A stretch of DNA of 64,000 nt from Membranipora membranacea (taxonomy: Eukaryota > Bryozoa > Gymnolaemata > Cheilostomatida > Membraniporidae). A program made the translations under genes and the position numbers. Location of the stretch: contig OU612067.1 of NCBI GenBank assembly GCA_914767715.1, positions 8,554,001 through 8,618,000 on the forward strand, given 5' to 3'. Positions 10,015 through 21,304 of the stretch are shown in pieces (the first letter of the stretch is position 1; every line of letters begins with the position of its first letter). The notes beneath the pieces are model-generated. The model was not told the DNA's origin and ran no database searches. It saw nothing but the letters and a program-made list of their open reading frames with translations.

Positions 10015-12831
10015 CATTTACATGGATTTTTTATTTCATACAATATTTTATTCAGCATACAGTGGTCCAAATGTGTTCTATCAGAGCTTTTGTGACAGCA
10101 TCATAATATAGCACATTTTTATTTAGCGGCAAAATGTTGAATTATTTTCCACTACGTGGTTCTAGTGAACTCGAATGGGGAGTGAGAAAACATTGAAGTT
10201 AGGTTGCCTTGACAAGAACAAAACTATTTAATAACTAAAAAAGATGCCTATTTTTTTTAAATGTTTATTGCCTTTAGCCATTGACTGTAACTTTTCCTAT
10301 TCTCACAGATGGAATGATGGCTAATGTTGACGGGTTATTCAATGTGACAGCTACATATGAAGATGATGCAGACATCTGGCTACCTTATGGGTTCTATACC
10401 AAAAGAACACAGCCATTAGAAGTCTACCTTCCTCAAGAGAGGAACAGGTAAGAAGTTACTTATGTAGGGGCAAATGACCAGATCAAGTCAGGGCCTTAGT
10501 TTATGAATAATGGTAGGGGAGGGGAAAATCACTGTGGGTGTGAAGTAACTGTGGAGTTTGACGTTAATACTCAGCCTCCAAAGGGTTTTAATGATATAAA
10601 TAGCAAACGGAAGTCCCATATGAGGCGATTCTCATATGGAACATTCAATTTTAGCAATATAGCATTATAGCATTATAGCATTATAGCTTGCCTCCTGCCT
10701 GCCTCCCCTAGAATCTCAAACCTTTGTTGACAGAAGAGACATGATAAGCCATAAGATTGTGTTAATATGACGCAACAGTAAATCAGTCTCGGTCTCAGTT
10801 TTAGAAACATGTATTGTCATACGACAGCTTCTCGATCTTAGTTTTCTGGAGTTATTCTTCCCTAACAAAAAACCCAGTACAATCCAATACCATTAATGTG
10901 TTAACACGCACAAGCTGTATCTATCTAATAACCTGTGTTAAAGGCTTAACTTTGCCTGTGTTGTTGCTTTTTCCTCGTTTAACCAGGCGCTATTGCCTTT
11001 TAGACCGTTGCCTATAATTTGCTTAAGCATTATCTTGTTTGACATTTTCAGGACATCACCAATAGCGTGGATGGTGAGCAGATGCCATACTCTCTCCAGA
11101 CGAGAGGTTTATGCCAAAGAGCTCCATCAGTATATTCCGGTAGACATATTTGGCAAATGTGGCAAAAATGCACCAGCTAAACACGGACCACCGCTTAACT
11201 TGGACTATAGAAAAAAGCTTGGTAAATTTACATAACCAGACAAAATATTTGCACAGAAGGCACAAAGATCATTTAAATATCATTGCATGGTTAGAACTTT
11301 GTAAAAAGAGGCTTAATTGACACACTAATTTTTACTGCAAGGATTAGAATTATTTAGGTATTAGGTGGTGTCTGTAACTTTATCACATAATGTTTGTGAG
11401 TTTGAATATTTGGGAGACAGACTTATGCAAATATTATAGGTGAACACTTGGTGAATCATTTTGCAATGTCTTACGAAATAATTGTGCAGCGTCGTTCTTC
11501 ACGCAACGGTGGGGATTCACCTACACAAGGTTTTGTCTTTCATGAGCAATATACCTTGCATGATAAATCCAGGTAATCCTGTTAACTAAATGTCCACTTC
11601 AAGATAGTTTGCAGTCATTTTGAAATTGATATAATTTAATCTTATTTAATTTCAGCTGAGAAATATTATTTCTATCTGGCTTTTGAGAATTCTGACTGCG
11701 AGGATTACATAACGGAAAAATTCTGGACCGCACTTCTTGCAGGTAATCAAATTAAGTACACATTTAATGTCGGCAGCAGCACGGAATTGAGTCTAGAACT
11801 GTATTAAAACTTTAATTAAGACTTCATAGGGTCTATGTGCCTGCTATGTCGAAATCCAGACCCAAGCTGGTTCTCTATAGACTGTAATCATCAAAACCCA
11901 AAATATAAGATTTCATTCATAGTATAAAATTACACCAGTTAACCAAAAAACAAGCTTTCATTTATAGTCTAGCTACCTTGTGAGAAACCTTGACGTTTTT
12001 TCTGTATCAGTACGGGTCTACGGGCTGTATTTTGTTGTGGGATAGGAGCATTTGAGGTAGGATGACCTTCCTGACACTACAGTTGTCCGCTGGGAATCGA
12101 TCAATTATATAACTGTTAACATCTTTTCCAGGTCTTGTACCAATTGTGAGGGGACAATTCCCACGCTACGAGAAGCATGCACCGCCAGGCAGTTATATAA
12201 ATGCCGACGCGTTCTTCTCAGCAGAGGATCTTGCCAATTATCTCTATTATCTGATGAAAAATCCTGCTGAGTACATGAAATACTTCCAATGGAGGAGGTT
12301 AGTATAGGTGTAGATTCTCCAGTAGAACCCCTACGAAATATAATTTTTGTGTGTTATTGCTTCATTGTATTTTTGTTATAATATCATTCTCAAAAGTGGA
12401 GGTAACCCTGCTGCGGTAGAGTATCTATTCAGCTTGTGTTAGGTCAGCATTTGATTGGATTAGGAATAAAAAACTGAACATGTCCAATAATTTATGAGCC
12501 ATTAACTCACCTAGAGTTTTTGACAAGAATTGTCTAATAATTCTAAGAATTGGTAGTCCCTTTTGTTCTTTTTAGGAATTATCAGGTTCATCCTTTAGGA
12601 GTGTTCCGTAACATGGACATACACTGTAAACTGTGTGCTTATCTACATCAAAACCAAGAAGGGTACAAGAAGGTCTACAAGATGTCTGAGAGATACTCGA
12701 AACTAAACAGATGCTTCAACTACCACAACAATCTGGACGGGATCAAAGATGAACAAGCGGTAGTCTATGATGATGAGTTTAAAGGTTTTCTGCCGATCAA
12801 AACCACCCCTGTTGACCAGTTGACTGGCTAG
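8757..12831 (+). CDS. Alpha-1,3-fucosyltransferase (GT10 family)
   Basis: Transfers fucose from GDP-fucose to GlcNAc-containing glycans in the Golgi. Exons: 8,757-9,279, 10,309-10,447, 11,052-11,221, 11,656-11,742, 12,132-12,297 and 12,576-12,831, about 446 aa. It is a type II membrane protein: a short cytoplasmic tail, one TM segment (KLFGVIFFATAFYILVF), a charged stem, then the catalytic domain. The N-terminal half has WVHFNLEPPHRF. The donor-binding half has SPIAWMVSRC, then FENSDCEDYITEKFW and GLVPIVRG, the signature motifs of the family. An N-glycosylation site (NVT) follows the first catalytic exon. Start 8,757 has A at -3 and is preferred to the in-frame ATG at 8,697 (T at -3), which would add 20 residues. 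Which of the FUT paralogues it matches cannot be told by eye. AATAAA lies at 13,133. Confidence 0.96.
9983..10012. repeat. (GA)n microsatellite
   Basis: About 15 uninterrupted GA units in fucosyltransferase intron 1. Confidence 0.9.
10489..10711. mobile_element. hAT-like MITE family B, copy 1
   Basis: Starts CAGGGCCTTAGTTTATGAA and shares internal phrases with 30,302-30,499: AGCCTCCAAAG, GTCC.ATATGAG and GGAA.ATTCAAT. It contains a small CATTATAG tandem repeat near 10,657-10,686. The right end is worn. It lies in fucosyltransferase intron 2. Confidence 0.6.
12030..12105 (-). mobile_element. Truncated SINE fragment
   Basis: On the minus strand it reads GATCGATTCCCAGCGGACAA, then GTGTCAGGAAGGTCATCC, the same B-box-plus-body order as in the 7.7-kb SINE. 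No A box is visible. It lies in fucosyltransferase intron 4. Confidence 0.5.
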
Positions 12832-13132
12832 AATCGAATACTTTCATATCACAAAGTTGAGAACTGCTTATTCTGCTTTAATACTCGAGGAAAGCCAGTG
12901 CTCGAATATGTCAAAGATTAAAATTCTGAAAGCTTTTTAGGCCTATGATATGATCTCCGGTAGGGAAGATGTAGGCATGATGTCACACTACCTGTGCATA
13001 TTATTTTTTGTTCACCAATATTTTTTCACAATATTTCTCGCATTCTTTATTATCAACTATCGCCACTTCAGATTGCTTTTTTTTTTATCCAAGACATACT
13101 GGTAATATGTAAAAGATCAGTTAGAGATTGTG

Positions 13133-13138
13133 GAATAA
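13133..13138 (+). terminator. Candidate poly(A) signal, fucosyltransferase
   Basis: AATAAA about 300 bp after the stop codon; a plausible 3' UTR end. Confidence 0.4.
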
Positions 13139-16100
13139 AGTCACCATTTTTAGAAATATTAACCTGAAGTGATATATTTTTTAAACTAAGCAATATCAAA
13201 ATGATTTATGAAAGTTTTGATTTAGTAGATCAGTAAATCAGCACACCACGAAATCACCTCAGAGAAAATATGTATTATCAAGTGTGGTTTATATCGGCAG
13301 CATTCGGAGTTACTCTCTCCATGCAGGATTGATTGCATAAATATTACTTGTGTAGTCGGCGTTCCCCAAAAATTCTCAAAAGACTGTGATGTAACAGGGT
13401 GATACAAAATCAGATTTTAGCAATCTGTTTTATGTATCCTGATCATGGAGCAAGAAAGAACTCCCTGATAAGGGATTGAAGTATGTAGTCAACGGACAGA
13501 TCCCAATAAAGTGGCTCCGTTAAGGCGTTTCGTGATATCGGCAGGAACAAAGCACCACTATATATCAAATCGAAGCTAAGACTCTAGGGAGTAAGAATAT
13601 TTTGGTAGTAAAAAATTTAAATTGGGGGCGCACCTGAATCGGAGGGTTAAAGAGAGGAAAACTTCAAATTAATTGTCAAAAATATACCTATTTGCATTAC
13701 ACATCACAGAGAGTGTTCCTATTACACTAAATTTGATTTACACAGTTATTTTAGATTAAAACATAGTGGGTGAGATACAAATAGTTGAAAAAACTTTCTT
13801 GGATTTTTATGCTGCCGGATATTTCGAGGGCACCAAAAAATTAGTGTGATTTGGTTATACTGTAGACGACGACTTTTTTTTCGCTTTTCAGATTCACTCC
13901 AAAAAAGTACAGAGGCTAGATTCACATGCTTGCTTCACTTCCTGAAAGTGTCAAAACTAAAACCTAAATATTTTTTAAGCTTTGGTCATTTCAAATATGA
14001 AGAATTCATTTGGAGTTGTCCCGACAGCGAATTACAAATGCATTTTCACTTGCCGATCTTTGAATATAATTAATTTTCCAAATGTAGATTTAGAATAAAT
14101 TACTTGCTGCCACCCTTCTTAACATTGTTGAGTATAATTTTGTCTCTGCTAAACTTTAAATATGTTATTATTAATTTCCTTCACTATTCAATGAATGATG
14201 ATTATTGGAACGATTTTTTGAAGATTAAGATTATTGTCTGATGTCACCTTGTTTCTAATTTAAAAAAATTGTCTATAAGAAAGTATAGTAACCTTCTGTC
14301 ATTATAAGAGCTTCAAAAGGTAAACAACATTTGTGATCGGACAAGGCAGTCCTACATCAAAAGACTAGTCTTTGGAGTAGCACCGCTGAGACATGACCAG
14401 ATTATTCTGGTGTCGTATTTATCGAATTATCTTGAAAGTTAAAATGCGCAAGGATCCCTCAGGCCAGCAGTTTAGTAACAACTTGATAGAGCACTGTCCC
14501 AAACGGCCACTGAGCTACATTGAGAAATGCTACAAATATAAGCCGGCAAGCAAGCAAACCATCTCCAGGTTTGCTGACATGGCAATCTCTTACATAGGGT
14601 ATGAAACGAATAAACTGCGAGAGATGCGTCTTTGGTTGTGAGCCTTAACTCTTTGAGAGGCCAAGTGTATATTCTTCGTTGTCAACAAAATGCAAGTGAG
14701 TCGACAAATTTTTCAAGCGTCTATGAATATGACTGAGGTTCAACAGAGAAACGAGATCGACATGCGATCTTCATTTACAAGCACAGTCTGATCAGGATCA
14801 TCTAGCTATTGAGGCACAATACAACAACAGCTACTAGTAATACATAATGAAAAGAGTCTCACACCAGACTGCCTAGCACTACAGCGATCAGATAGTATCT
14901 TATAATTCAAGTAACATTATTCCTAAACCAGTTTTTACATGGCAGTAAGGTCTCACTAGAGCCAGACATTCAAAAAGCAAGCGATTTAATATCAGGTTGC
15001 TCCAGCGGACCAACAACACCCCTATCCTGTAGGTGAACATATTCTAACACATGCCTCAAAGATTTGGTATGTTTGTTTTCAACTGCAACAATGAATTTAG
15101 AATTTTGAAATTATAATGTATTCGGGTGCGGCAGAGATGAGGCCAACATGCGCAATCGGCGTGTTAAGGGTTTAGTTTTTTGAAGTACCAGTCCAGACAC
15201 CATACAAGATGTGGCAAAAATCCGTGATAAAAAAGTCAGTAGCACCTGAGTGCCAAAGGTGGCCTGAGTCTTTTTGTATTCCAGGTTGTTGGACAGTTTG
15301 TTCCACAGGGGCCAGGGCCGACATTTGATAGGAGGCACACGGGTGCCCGGTTGGCTAATGAAGTTAGATTAAAAGAGTTAAATGTGCTCTGTGAGCAGAT
15401 TAAAGTTTCAATTTATAATGTTTGATTTTTTTAAAGGGTTAGGGGTGAAGTTAATCATTCTGATTTTTAAATAGTTATAATAACTTGTGCTGGCTGTATC
15501 TGTGTTGCCTGACATCTCAATAAGTTCCATGTAATCCAAAAACCATCACAGTTTCACACATTCCAAAGGCCTATAAAAAATCATGATACAGTTAAGCATT
15601 AATACACTTGGTTTTTGGCAATTTTTGAAAACAGTATAATTGTTATTCCGATTTTATCCCATCATTCTGTTACAGATAAAAGGGGCAGTGTAAATTTGAA
15701 TTTAAGATAAATTGAGATAAAATCTGACCTAGAACTTTTAAATAACTGAGGAACCCAATCGTTTATAGTACCTGCCTCAGAACATATTCTTAATGATCAC
15801 CTAAATCTTTCTGTAATATGCAAGGCAGGACCTGAAGTGCTCAATTGAACATGGTTTAAACACATATGGGATAATTCTGAGAGCAGGACATGTCGGTGGA
15901 GGGTATCAAAACTCTGAGTTTCATTCACTCATGGCTGTCAAAACTTTGTGAGCTAGCAATGAAAGTACCTTATTGGTTGATATATATTCCCTTAACTGCA
16001 GTGCGCCATCATTGAATTCAAAAGTTGAGTCGCAAAGAGTGGGGACTTATCTGCTGATGCAGCTTAGAAATAGGTCCCGAACAAGCTAACCATGTCATAG

Positions 16101-18703
16101 CTCCACTCATTGGCAATGCCAAAAAAGACGCTCTGCCCGTGTGAAAAGCTGCTTCATCTCCCAAGAACGGACGGTCTTGGTGGAGCTCATGTAAATTGCT
16201 AAAAGTATGGCAAGACAAGCTTTTCTGGCAGAAGCAATGAACAAATGCAAAGCAAAGAAGTCTTCAATCATATAATAACATGGCAGACGAGATACTATGC
16301 AATGCTGTTGATTTCGGTGCATGAGTTGCCCTTTATGTGAAGTGCTCGTGTGGGGGAGGGATAACAAGGAGGGATAAAACTTGTGCCAGGTGGTTTGTCA
16401 CATTTCACACAAGTTTCTTCATAACACATCGGCTTAACAAATTGGCTAATCATGAGTTGTCATTGAGACAAATACGCAGGGGCGACTGCAAGTCAAAGTC
16501 AGGCTAAGAACTGCTCAATGGTGCCTTGGTATCATTGGAGACGGACAATTAAACAACTCAGCAGCTACCCAGTTTGTGCTAAAGCTGTAGTGCTTCGAGA
16601 GTTAATTTAGCGTCGTGACCAATTATTGCTGAATTTTGGGGTCAAGATATAGGTGATAATCTTGATAAAATTCCTTGATGTAAGCTTTCTTTGACAACCT
16701 CACCGAAATCTTATAATAATCAAATTAATGTACCAGGTTTCAATATATTATGAAAAAAACCGGATTCAAGATCCAATGTAAATTTTCATCCTGTAGGGAG
16801 CTGCACTGCATGAAACGGTGCACCTAAAAATTATAATACCCTGTCATATTGTCTGCCAGCCACCAACTATTCTCAGGGAAGGATGAACACAGAAGATTCT
16901 TTCCTCCTCTGTCTGTCTCTCTGACTATAAGGCAAGCAAATGGGAGATTGCCCAGCCAGAATAAAAAAAATTGAACCATCTGTAATCAACGATCATGGGC
17001 GGGAGATTACCGGGGCTGTCTGCAAGATTGTATACACCTCACTACCCCCAGCTCTTAAAGATCTAGAGGAATTGACAGGGACCAACTACCGGTCATCACA
17101 ATGCAGATTGTAAGCTTGCAGCTGCCGAATATGAGGGGAAACTTTTGCCGCAATCTTGTCGTTGTGGGTGCGACGTCTGCTTCGACTTTCCAGCTTAAAA
17201 CAAGGCTGTATATTCAGATTGGAGTGACTATGACTGCTGTACCTCTTCTGGGATATGGCAGATTGCTCATGGCCCGTCTGTGTAATATTTTGTTGAAGTT
17301 AATCCTTGTTAAACAACAAAAAACTGAAAAAAATCCAAAACGAGGGAGACAACTACCACTTTGCAGAAATTAAATTTGTTAAGGGTCTTTTTGGTGATTT
17401 TTTTAGAGATACAAAATTTCTTTTTTAAACATGGATAAATATCATCTAAATGCATATTTCTGAGGCATTGGAAGTATATATTTATCATCCAAGGGAGAAA
17501 CAGGCCAAATAAAGGCCCAAAAAAATTTGTTTTGCTTAAAAAAATGGCCGCCCCCCAAATCTTTTTCTTTACTACCTTAACATTCTTACTCAGGAGAAAA
17601 TTCCCTTCGATTTTATGTATGGTGTTGCTTCGTTCCTTCCGATATCATGAACCGTCAAAAAAAAGATGATATGTCCGTTGACTAATAACATCATTTGAAT
17701 AGAATGGCAAAGGCAAGACATATAGTGCGGAAGAAACATAATGTAATCATCATTCATCATCACACATTTTGAACGATGTTTCCATATGGGTATGTTAGTA
17801 ACATAACAAAGTAGCAACTTTTTGACCTCATAAACAAACAAATATAAATATGCACAGTAAGGAGACGTCAAAGATGGATAGTATGTGATTGATTGAGATA
17901 TCTTTTATATTACTGACTGACATAAATTGGTTTAAAATTCTAGGCTCACCGTAGTTGGTCCTGTATTTTGGTCTTATAACTCTGTATGATTGGGAAACCC
18001 ATTAACCCTGGGGATTCTCATTTTTATACTCGAAGCAGTAAAAAACGTGACTGTCTGAGTCGAATGAAGTACAGTGGTGGGCCTCATTGAGCAATGGGAT
18101 TGTCTGTAGGGTTTATGTTGGTAAAGTCTCATGATTAATCACATTCCGGCGAATGTGATTGACAATGAAATGCTGCTACCATCAAATAGTAATACGTTGG
18201 TGTGCTGAGCACAAGCCCAACTGCCAAAGCTAGCCAGTATTGGTGTTCGGGAGGTGATGGCAGCCGTAGGGACTCCTTGACAACCACCTGCAGCTGCGAC
18301 TGCCTTCTCAAATACTAGAAAGGGCTTGGCTGTGGTCTGCCTCTGTAATCGATCGGAGCTAAAAAGGGGCTGAACGTAATCAATTCAAAAGCACCAGATT
18401 GCATAGGCAACCTATAGATTGACTTTTGATCAACAAATTTAAACATTGATACTGGTTTAAGGTTTTACCACATACTATGATGTTCCTTGGTGGGATTGTA
18501 AAACTCAATTGTTGTGTATTTTGAAAAAAAGAGCAACTTGGTAGAGTTAGCTTACCCCTTTAGATTTCTTCCTCAGCCCTTTTGAGTTTGTACGCTCCAG
18601 GTAGATTTCATGTCAGCCCCTCATTGTTATGGACTATTTCTATTTTTCAGCTGTCAGCCAAACAGAGAGTGGAAAGTATTCATATTTTGTTGACACGTAC
18701 CAT
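13139..18703. other. Gene-poor stretch with decayed, unassigned open segments
   Basis: No complete gene was found. Fragments that look once-coding but match nothing surely include 15,111-15,338 on the minus strand, where WPLWNKLSNN followed by TFLSRIF is faintly like the C-terminus of a LINE reverse transcriptase. A plus-strand open frame at about 16,940-17,109 begins MGDCPARIKKIEPSVIND. In a neighbouring frame near 17,150 there is a Cys-rich SCRCGCDVC. A 66-codon open stretch without a start lies on the minus strand at about 18,155-18,355. A small palindrome (AATCACATTC, loop, GAATGTGATT) is at 18,137-18,160. Confidence 0.4.
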
Positions 18704-18739
18704 CCATTCTGCCATTCCAAAGATGGAATGGCAGAATGG
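18704..18739. repeat. Perfect 16-bp inverted repeat
   Basis: CCATTCTGCCATTCCA and its exact reverse complement are separated by only 4 bases. No second copy was noticed in the window. Confidence 0.85.
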
Positions 18740-18879
18740 CGTAGAGGTTGGGATTCGAGCTTGCTAGCTTTCATTTTCAAGGGTGATCGTCGACCTCATA
18801 TCTTTGAAAATAACGACAATATGGCAAACCCATTATCCAATAATCGATCTAGGTCGACTAGGGTGAATGGCCCCCGACA

Positions 18880-18998
18880 GCCAAGTCAGGTAGTAGTAGA
18901 CAAACAGTGCATCTGGTGGGGCTCAAACCCATGACTTTATGATCCCAAATCAGCCGTCCCTCAGCCTAACACACACTGATTGAGCTATCCCAGTGATC
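18880..18998 (-). mobile_element. tRNA-derived SINE head
   Basis: On the minus strand from 18,998 it begins GGGATCACTGGGATAGCTCA, a tRNA-like acceptor stem and A box. It then has B-box-like GGGTTTGAGCCCC at about 18,915-18,931. The tail differs from the 7.7-kb copy. The stems do not close into a convincing tRNA, so it is called a SINE. Confidence 0.55.
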
Positions 18999-19629
18999 CC
19001 TTAGCAGTGTTGTTTGCTCTTATTGGTTCTTCTCCCTGAAAATTTCACATAATCGCAATTGAGAAACCTGTATTCCATGTGTGGGATTCCAGGTTATGGA
19101 GTCACCACATTACTCTCCGCTACTGAGATCTGTGCTCACAAGCTCGGTATGATGATTCTCACTATGTGACACTGACTTATTTAGATGCGATCTCATTTGA
19201 TTCAAGATCAAACACTTGACTCAAGAGCATGTCTTTTAATTCTTATCAAGTTTAAAATCAAACGCAATTCAACTTAACAATGCATATCTTATTTCAACAA
19301 GTTATACTTTCTAGTTAATGATGCCATGCATGCTCAATTTAATTCATTTAACTAAATTAGTTGGTGATACAAATAATCCAACCAAGTGTTATACTGTGCC
19401 ATTTTCAAATAATAATAATAATATAAATATCACTAACGAACAATAAATGAAAATATTATGATAAAAACTTAAAACTTTTATGTTTGAAAACTGACCTGTC
19501 TCCAAATGAAGTTGCAAACAAAGAGGCCCTTCCATTGGTGAACCATGCTCTTATATAGCATGGTTCCAGACACCTTAAAAAAACTGCTGACACACACCAG
19601 CAAAAAAATAAGAATAAAACACACTTCTC

Positions 19630-19711
19630 AATTGCCGCAAAAAGAGGGTTGATCGGCCGCAAGAGTGATTTGATCGGCCGCAAGAGTGGGTTGATCCACC
19701 GCAAGGTTGGT
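19630..19711. repeat. Tandem repeat, about 21-bp unit
   Basis: Three to four diverged copies of TTGATCGGCCGCAAGAGTG, which is locally GC-rich. Because the unit is about 21 bp, the minus strand reads as a seven-residue peptide repeat (roughly LLRPINP) in an 87-codon open frame. That is probably a by-product of the repeat. Confidence 0.7.
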
Positions 19712-19827
19712 ACAGTCATCCAATCATGCTTTGTCCTGTTCCCGCCACCTTTACTGTGTTGTCACGGTTGTGGCCTTAGGTGGTACAGATATTAAAACCA
19801 GCACTTTAATTTAATTCAGTCGCCCGT

Positions 19828-19961
19828 CCTCGATCGAGGTTAAATGTCCTGTCTGTTACTAGCGTGTCCTCGAGTCGAGGTTAGATGTACTGACTGGTAA
19901 CTGTGTGTCCTCGAGTCGAGGTTAGATTACTGACTGGTAACTGTGTGTCCTCGAGTCGAGG
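19828..19961. repeat. Minisatellite with palindromic core, 4 units of 40-41 bp
   Basis: The cores CCTCGATCGAGG (19,828) and CCTCGAGTCGAGG (19,868, 19,909 and 19,949) are spaced 40-41 bp apart. The spacers are near-identical (TTAGATGTACTGACTGGTAA then CTGTGTGT). Each core is a perfect palindrome around its centre. The first unit is the most diverged. Confidence 0.9.
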
Positions 19962-19975
19962 TTGAGTGTACTGAT

Positions 19976-21304
19976 TATGATGTTGGCTAAGATATTGGTT
20001 GTTGTTATCGTGTATGATGTTGGTATAGAAAATTCCCCTGTTTGCTGCTGTAGATGCGACATGTGCACCCCCTGATTCATTGCAATCGTCCTCGATTGCA
20101 ATGACATGTCACAAGATCTGGCATGTAGATGCGACACAAACTTTAACTGTCATAGATAGTCATGACTGTCCTGTCACTAACCGGTGCCTGCATTGCAGCA
20201 TATGTGACTCACTATTACTTCAACTCCTTACCAAGATGACAACAGTATTACTTTTTAATTTTCCCTCTTCAACAGTTTATTTTCATTGCAAACAGACATA
20301 ACTTTGGTCATTTAATTTAATAAACGGCCAATGATAGTTGAGCTTTTATTATTCAGAAACAAGATTAGTTGACTCATCATATTCACATTTGATCTCATTG
20401 TTCATAATACTGTCCTTGTATTGGATATAGTGCAAGTTGAGCTGGGAGCTCAATGGGGAATTCCAATGAGAAAAAAACCAAAGTTCCCAGGTCAACCAGA
20501 ATATAAGTCAGGAAGCAAGTTGCTCAACTTCAGTTGTATTACTCGCAGTTTCTGTGTTTATGCTGCGGCTCTCCTTGAATCAAGGAGTTACTCCTTGCTT
20601 GAAAAATCCTCTACCAAATTAGAAAACAGAAGTTACATCAGTGCAAGTGAGTTCTACTCTTTGTGTGGTACTTAGTTTCTAACTGACAGCCCAATACTAC
20701 AGCTCATTTATAAGGATGTACTCTTTGTGAAAGAAACTGCCACCTGCAACTGAAATATTTAAGTTATCACTCAAACAAGGGCTCAGATATGTTGCACAAG
20801 GTTTAGACTGGAAAAATTGGCCAGACAAAATTGGCTTTTGACAAATATTGTAGCTTTAAACTTTCAAAAAAAAAGCCTCACTAAATAAATAATAATAATA
20901 AAGCAAATTCAAGATTATCAATCTCACATTATGTGTATGGCTGATCATTAACAGGCATATGCTAAAAGATTCTCAGGAGTAACAACCACTCAAACATGAG
21001 TATTGAATTTAATCGCTGCAGAACAATCAGCTTGACAAATTTTGTTGATGCGAATGTGAGAAATCATGCGTTGATCGGCCTACAACTGAGGACCAGTGCC
21101 AACTTGAAGTTAAAAAAAGCAGCATCCTTCGCTCTTATGTCTTAATAATTTTGATTGTTGAGTTACTCACAACACTTTAGACCATCTGTACTGTACCTGA
21201 CTAACTCTGTCTCAACTCAAGCCATAGCCTTACTAAATCACTATAGTCGCCTGATATCTATTCTATTGCTTCTTTTTTTTAAGGTATACTTAACTACTTT
21301 GATA
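19976..21304. other. Region upstream of the BIR gene
   Basis: Holds a hairpin at 20,077-20,104 (TCATTGCAATCG facing CGATTGCAATGA) and a palindrome CTCCTTGAATCAAGGAG at 20,571-20,587. The latter resembles the AAGGAGT hairpins at 33.3 and 53.5 kb. The open frame at 20,421-20,675 could be a 5' exon of the BIR gene, but no splice link is clear. No other gene is seen. Confidence 0.4.

Noticed and set aside
15111-15338. Second LINE reverse-transcriptase C-terminus
   Set aside because: WPLWNKLSNN followed by TFLSRIF is only faintly like the LINE signature, another frame is equally open, and no upstream RT motifs were found. Left as unassigned debris.
16018-16367. Minus-strand frames as a transposase fragment
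   Set aside because: Two overlapping frames look mildly protein-like but I could not match any transposase motif.
18905-18998. Functional tRNA gene on the minus strand
   Set aside because: A- and B-box-like motifs are present, but acceptor, D and T stems do not pair properly and the body continues as in a SINE.
19828-19961. Possible CRISPR array
   Set aside because: Both repeats and spacers are near-identical between units, there are only four units, and there are no cas genes. The context is an animal genome, so this is a minisatellite.
20421-20675. First exon of the BIR gene
   Set aside because: The peptide contains PKFPGQPEYKSG, which might suit a BIR leader, but there is no donor that joins it in frame to 21,305.
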